9,501 bases of DNA. Origin: CAYOLL01 sp964404765 [NCBI: uncultured Gemmatimonadota bacterium] (GTDB lineage: Bacteria > 4572-55). The stretch spans positions 1-9,501 of the forward strand of contig CAYOLL010000215.1 in the NCBI GenBank assembly GCA_964404765.1, read 5' to 3'. The translations under genes and the position numbers were made by a program. Shown piece after piece: positions 6,232-9,501 of the stretch. The notes under the pieces were generated by a model. That model was not told where the DNA came from, did not search any database, and saw nothing but the letters and a program-made list of their open reading frames with translations. The stretch's first letter is position 1. Every line of letters starts with the position of its first letter.

Positions 6232-6912
6232 ATGAGAAAGATTTGGGTATTCTTTGGACTGCTTCTGTTCCATGTATCAGCTATTTCTGCCGTGGCTCAG
6301 GTAGACTTAGGTGCCGATTTGGTCAATCGTTATATCTGGCGCGGAAGAGACGTGGGCGCAAACCTGCCCCATATTCATCCGTATTTATATTGTGACATCA
6401 AGAATTTACAAGTAGGCGCATGGGGCGCCTATCCATTACAGAGCACTCCGGAAGGCACACATGAGGAGATTGATTTTTATTTTACCTATAATATTCCATT
6501 TGGCGAAAATAGTGTCAGCGTGGGCGTAACGGATTACTATCTTGCCAAAAACGATATAGGGGATTTTCATGATGGAGATGGCGCGCACACTTTAGAATTA
6601 AGCGTTGGATATAGTGGAGTGGTGAGCCTAACCGGAACAGTCAACTTTTATAATGACCAGGACAATTCCATGTACATCGAATTCGGCTACCCGCGCGAAG
6701 TTAAAGGGGTCAGCCTGAAATTTTTCGCCGGGGCCGTTCTGGGTAAAAGCCCGGATTGGTATGGCTATGAAGAAGCCGCTCTGGCAAACCTGGGTTTAAC
6801 TGCAACTAAGGAGATCAAAATGACGGAAAATTTTTCGTTGCCTCTGTCCGTTTCTTTAGTTGCCAATCCAAAGGTAAAAACATCGTATCTGGTACTTGGC
6901 GTAAGCTTTTAG
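6232..6912 (+). CDS. secreted outer-membrane beta-barrel protein (TorF/Gcw_chp-like)
   Basis: A 226-residue exported protein. MRK plus a hydrophobic core (residues 4-19) and A-V-A22 before Gln form a standard signal peptide. The mature part alternates polar and hydrophobic residues in strand-length blocks (for example DLVNRYIWRGRDVG, IDFYFTYNIPF, NSVSVGVTDYYL, HTLELSVGYSG, GVSLKFFAGAVLG) and ends in Phe226, the usual outer-membrane barrel signal. The opening ADLVNRYIWRG followed by P-H-I-H-P and a Gly-rich G-A-W-G-A-Y resembles the Gcw_chp/TorF putative porin family, small barrels of unclear substrate; that name is moderate in confidence. An in-frame ATG at 6172 would add 20 residues ahead of the signal peptide and is disfavoured. 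It is the first gene after its own promoter, 74 nt upstream of the eutN-like gene. Confidence 0.75.
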   Translation: MRKIWVFFGLLLFHVSAISAVAQVDLGADLVNRYIWRGRDVGANLPHIHPYLYCDIKNLQVGAWGAYPLQSTPEGTHEEIDFYFTYNIPFGENSVSVGVTDYYLAKNDIGDFHDGDGAHTLELSVGYSGVVSLTGTVNFYNDQDNSMYIEFGYPREVKGVSLKFFAGAVLGKSPDWYGYEEAALANLGLTATKEIKMTENFSLPLSVSLVANPKVKTSYLVLGVSF

Positions 6913-6986
6913 ATAATCAATAATACGGCTCTGAACGATGAGCGCGTCGGATCCATATTCAACCCTATTTTTTTATTGCCAAATCT

Positions 6987-7274
6987 ATGTATATCGGAAA
7001 AGTTGTCGGCACCGTTGTTGCCACCCGCAAAAATGAAAAGCTGCAAGGTATGAAGCTGTTGATCGTCAAAGAGATTGATGAAAACGGCAAGTTTACCGGC
7101 ACGTACGATGTCGCCGTCGATACGGTCGGCGCCGGTTATCAGGAAACCGTTATCGTTGTCAAGGGCAGTTCATCCCGCCAGACCGGCGTCACCCAAGGCA
7201 AAGCCGTTGACGCCGCCATCATCGGCATAGTCGATACCGTCGAATTAGACCCGGATTTAATGGGGTCGGCATGA
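6987..7274 (+). CDS. EutN/CcmL-family bacterial microcompartment vertex protein (BMC-P)
   Basis: A 95-residue protein with the whole EutN/CcmL pattern: MYIGKVVGTVVAT at the start, L-Q-G-M-K-L-L-I-V (19-27), the core VAVDTVGAGYQETVIVV (42-58), KGSSSRQTG (59-67), and A73-V-D-A-A-I-I-G-I-V-D at the end. These proteins form pentamers that cap the twelve vertices of the polyhedral shell around metabolosomes and carboxysomes. Length is normal and all signatures are intact. No shell hexamer (BMC-H) or cargo enzyme gene lies in the window, so it is a satellite gene or lies at the edge of a larger locus. No Shine-Dalgarno is visible ahead of the ATG at 6987 (upstream is T-rich), but the family N-terminus begins exactly there. 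Its stop overlaps the next gene by 4 nt (ATGA), so the two are co-translated. Confidence 0.93.
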   Translation: MYIGKVVGTVVATRKNEKLQGMKLLIVKEIDENGKFTGTYDVAVDTVGAGYQETVIVVKGSSSRQTGVTQGKAVDAAIIGIVDTVELDPDLMGSA

Positions 7275-8470
7275 AACCCGATCCGCTGCTTATTGTTGGT
7301 GGCGGTTGCCTCGTCGCCGCAACTTTTCTGCCCTGGTTTGGCTTATTCGGCCTCATTCCGGGCGCAGCTCTTAACTCCTTGTCTGTTTTTGAAGCTTATC
7401 GTATTCTCATCTTTACCGCCGGTCTGTTATTGCTGGCCAACGGTATTCGTCCATTTTCCCGTTTCTGGACATTTACCGGCGTCTGGCTTGCTCTTTTAGT
7501 TGGGTTGGCACAGATTGGTTTAATGACTCACGGGCAGCAGGGGGTTTTGGCTCCATCAACCGGCGTTTTTCTGGAATGGTTTAATCAGTTAAAGGTTCAT
7601 TACACCCACCCGGCTATCGGTTTGTACTTAATCTTTGGCGGCGCAGTTTTTGGCCTGTTCGGTTTGTGGTATGCTGTGGCCTTTCCACAGAGAAGACCCC
7701 TTTCGGTCTGGGATTATCTTTTTCGCAGCGTGTATGCTTGCCTGCTGACGCTGTTCATTATATTTTATCCTAACTTAAGCGTTTACCAGGCGCTTCGGGA
7801 AGGACGCAGTTATGAAGCAGGCGGCCAAACGGACAGGGCCATTGCCGTCTATCGACAGGCCCTGGCCACGCCAACACTTATTGACTTGCCGCTGATAAAC
7901 GCCGATCTTTGCGAAAACTATGGTTTACTCTGCTATCGCCTGGGCCATTTGGATGACGCCGTTGTTTTTTTGCAAAAAACCTTACAATATCGCCCCGCTG
8001 CATTTCCGGCCATTAAAGCACTTGGCTTAATCGCATACGCGCAAGGTCATGAAGATGAAGCAATTACCTATCTCGCTACGGCATTTCGAATAAATTCCAG
8101 TGATGCCGATGTGCTGGATCGGCTGGCTCGTCTCTATATTGGGCGTGAAGAATGGGTACAAGCCATCGCGATGCTGAATCGTCTCAGTGAGCAGAACCCG
8201 AACAATCCGGCTACAAAGGCGCTGTTGGGCAAGCTCTATCTTAAGCAAGGCGACTACAATCAGGCCCGCCTGTTTTTGGAACAATCGCTGGCCATTGCCG
8301 AGGCCCAACGCGAGGTTCACGCCGATTTAGGCCAAGCCTTGTTGTATCAGCAAGAATGGCTGGAGGCTGCGCGGCATTTCAAGCGGGCCACAGAACTCGG
8401 CTGGCAGGAGAGTCAATTGCCGGAAAAGATGCGCGGGTGGTGGAATCAATACATTGCGCCTTTATTTTGA
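7271..8470 (+). CDS. membrane protein with C-terminal TPR repeats
   Basis: A 399-residue protein in two halves. The N-terminal half has about five membrane segments (roughly residues 5-28, 42-59, 66-86, 115-137, 148-168). From about 172 to 378 it holds some six tetratricopeptide repeats, visible as recurring Gly/Ala-spaced helix pairs such as YEAGGQTDRAIAVYRQAL, GHLDDAVVFLQKTL, GHEDEAITYLATAF, EEWVQAIAMLNRL, GDYNQARLFLEQSL and QEWLEAARHFKRA. TPRs bind proteins, so this is probably a membrane-anchored scaffold; which side of the membrane they face is not clear. It overlaps the vertex-protein gene by 4 nt, so it may act with it, although TPR membrane proteins are not standard microcompartment parts. 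A G-rich GGGG just upstream of the ATG may serve as ribosome site. Specific function is unknown. Confidence 0.85.
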   Translation: MKPDPLLIVGGGCLVAATFLPWFGLFGLIPGAALNSLSVFEAYRILIFTAGLLLLANGIRPFSRFWTFTGVWLALLVGLAQIGLMTHGQQGVLAPSTGVFLEWFNQLKVHYTHPAIGLYLIFGGAVFGLFGLWYAVAFPQRRPLSVWDYLFRSVYACLLTLFIIFYPNLSVYQALREGRSYEAGGQTDRAIAVYRQALATPTLIDLPLINADLCENYGLLCYRLGHLDDAVVFLQKTLQYRPAAFPAIKALGLIAYAQGHEDEAITYLATAFRINSSDADVLDRLARLYIGREEWVQAIAMLNRLSEQNPNNPATKALLGKLYLKQGDYNQARLFLEQSLAIAEAQREVHADLGQALLYQQEWLEAARHFKRATELGWQESQLPEKMRGWWNQYIAPLF

Positions 8471-8503
8471 GTCGACATAACTGCTCAAACAACGAGTTTT
8501 GGC

Positions 8504-8535
8504 TTGACATTTCGGTCAAAAAATCATTGTATATG
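8504..8535 (+). promoter_or_regulatory. candidate promoter with overlapping inverted repeat before the LRR gene
   Basis: A perfect TTGACA (8504-8509) is followed by an AT-rich TTGTATATG at 8527-8535. The best -10 fit is either TTGTAT at 17 bases (3/6) or TATATG at 20 bases (4/6), so the -10 is uncertain. TTGAC (8504-8508) and GTCAA (8515-8519) form an inverted repeat around a 6-base centre, which could be an operator or a weak hairpin. Confidence 0.35.
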
Positions 8536-8602
8536 CTTTCTTTGTAAAGGCCTAACGAGAGTCTACTGTGCTTTGGGCCTAAATCGGTTTTCATACTTGT
8601 GT

Positions 8603-8610
8603 AGGAAGGA
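8603..8610 (+). promoter_or_regulatory. Shine-Dalgarno of the LRR protein gene
   Basis: AGGAAGGA ends 7 bases before the ATG at 8618. It is a strong site and fixes the start at the signal peptide. Confidence 0.75.
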
Positions 8611-8617
8611 TTATAAC

Positions 8618-9501
8618 ATGAAAAAATTTAGCATTTTGCTTGTCTTATTGGTTTTATTATTATTCAGTGCAAACCAATTGCCAGCTAATGAAACAAACGA
8701 TTGCTTGGTTGGGGTCGCCTGGGGGGAATCCGATGTAGATACTCTTACTTTAAAAAGGCACTTGGAAAGTATTGACTTAAGTGTGATTAAAAACAAGTCG
8801 CAGGTTACGAACTTAAATTTTTTCGATTGTCCAGAAATGAGTGAAGTTCCTGCCTTAGCAGAATTTAAAAGGCTTGAGAATCTTTATCTTCGATCACCAA
8901 GCAGCATATCGAAATTTACTCCACTGAAATTCTTACCAAATCTGAAATATCTACTGATAGATATTACTCATAGCCCGGACTCTTTGGTTACGTTAAATGA
9001 GCTAACCAATATCAACGAAATAGTTTTAATGCCTAGTAATGAATTGACATCACTGAAGGCGTTCGCAGGCGTTACTAATTTGTCGGTCAAATGGCTAGGT
9101 ATCCCAAATGAGGTTCAAGATTTGAATCCAATAATTGGACTGAAAGGAGTAACTTCTGTAGATCTTGTTGGTTGCACTCATATAATTGACTATCATCCAC
9201 TTTCGCAGCTAACAAATCTCAGACATCTGGAAATGACAATATGCAACGATAGCCCAAGTTTGCTGCCGATTTCTGAATTAGATTCATTAGAGTACTTTGA
9301 TTTGAAATACTGCGATGAGTTTGAAAATCTTAGACCTTTTGAAGGTGTGGAAAAATTACCGGAAAACTTTTGTTCTTTCCATTTCGAAAACACAAAAGTT
9401 CAGGATCTTTCTCCAATCAAGGACTTGAAAAGGATTTGCGTGTTAGCCTCACGTTCGCTAATTTTCAAGTATCTTTTTAAATTGTGCCTGATCGCCACAT
9501 C
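8618..9501 (+). CDS. secreted leucine-rich-repeat protein, partial (runs off the right edge)
   Basis: The frame from ATG 8618 stays open to the window end: 294 codons plus two bases, with no stop. It begins with a signal peptide (MKK, a Leu-rich core at residues 6-16, probable cleavage after Leu-Pro-Ala near 23), so the protein is exported. From about residue 45 onwards come irregular leucine-rich repeats of roughly 22-25 residues, of the form LxxLTNLxxLxLxxCxxIxDxxPL, for example PLSQLTNLRHLEMTIC, ELDSLEYFDLKYCDEF and DLSPIKDLKRI. Several repeats carry Cys at the same place (FFDCPE, LVGCTH, LKYCDE). Such proteins are usually cell-surface or periplasmic binding proteins; the ligand is unknown. 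The DNA is AT-richer than its neighbours (21 G+C in bases 8881-8940, against 38 in 5281-5340). It has its own promoter region and a strong ribosome site. Confidence 0.8.
   Translation, partial: MKKFSILLVLLVLLLFSANQLPANETNDCLVGVAWGESDVDTLTLKRHLESIDLSVIKNKSQVTNLNFFDCPEMSEVPALAEFKRLENLYLRSPSSISKFTPLKFLPNLKYLLIDITHSPDSLVTLNELTNINEIVLMPSNELTSLKAFAGVTNLSVKWLGIPNEVQDLNPIIGLKGVTSVDLVGCTHIIDYHPLSQLTNLRHLEMTICNDSPSLLPISELDSLEYFDLKYCDEFENLRPFEGVEKLPENFCSFHFENTKVQDLSPIKDLKRICVLASRSLIFKYLFKLCLIAT

Noticed and set aside
8611-8796. Minus-strand 61-codon frame over the start of the LRR gene
   Set aside because: It is antisense to a signal peptide with a strong ribosome site. The plus-strand frame is open for 294 codons.

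Overview
The window reads as a piece of a Gram-negative chromosome. A signal-peptide-bearing protein with an outer-membrane beta-barrel pattern and terminal Phe, diaminopimelate biosynthesis, and a type II secretion/type IV pilus-like ATPase relative all point that way. No rRNA or tRNA is present to place it. The mix of gene families (EutN/CcmL microcompartment vertex protein, MshEN domain, Rpn nuclease, TPR membrane protein) and the short repeat-like tracts would fit an environmental lineage such as the FCB or PVC groups, but that placement is an impression and not a demonstration.

Left two thirds (5853 down to 78, minus strand): five genes in one tight directon, deoB - dapF - MshEN/GspE-like protein - rpn - GNAT acetyltransferase. 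Gaps are 7, 1, -1 and 36 nt, so co-transcription is likely. A good sigma70-type promoter (TTGACA, 17 nt, TATCTT) lies just upstream of deoB. The first two genes are ordinary metabolism: phosphopentomutase and diaminopimelate epimerase. The third carries a near-perfect double cyclic-di-GMP-binding MshEN motif. A long Pro/Ala linker joins it to a GspE-type ATPase domain in which Walker A and the four-Cys zinc site survive but the Asp box, Walker B and His box are eroded. The fourth is an Rpn-family PD-(D/E)XK nuclease with a strong Shine-Dalgarno and ATG inside its coding sequence. These sit just ahead of a tandem 4-residue repeat, which is the layout of the recently described RpnL/RpnS gene-within-gene toxin-antitoxin phage-defence systems. 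This is the most interesting item in the window.

Middle (5854-6231): a divergent intergenic region with one sigma70-type promoter for each direction and a leader of about 210 nt before the first plus-strand gene.

Right third (6232-9501, plus strand): a secreted outer-membrane beta-barrel protein; a lone EutN/CcmL-family microcompartment vertex protein overlapping by 4 nt a membrane protein with TPR repeats; then, after its own promoter region, an AT-richer gene for a secreted leucine-rich-repeat protein that runs off the right edge. No microcompartment shell hexamer or cargo enzyme is visible. DeoB makes the substrate of deoxyribose-phosphate aldolase, which some sugar-phosphate microcompartments use, so the proximity is suggestive but unproven.
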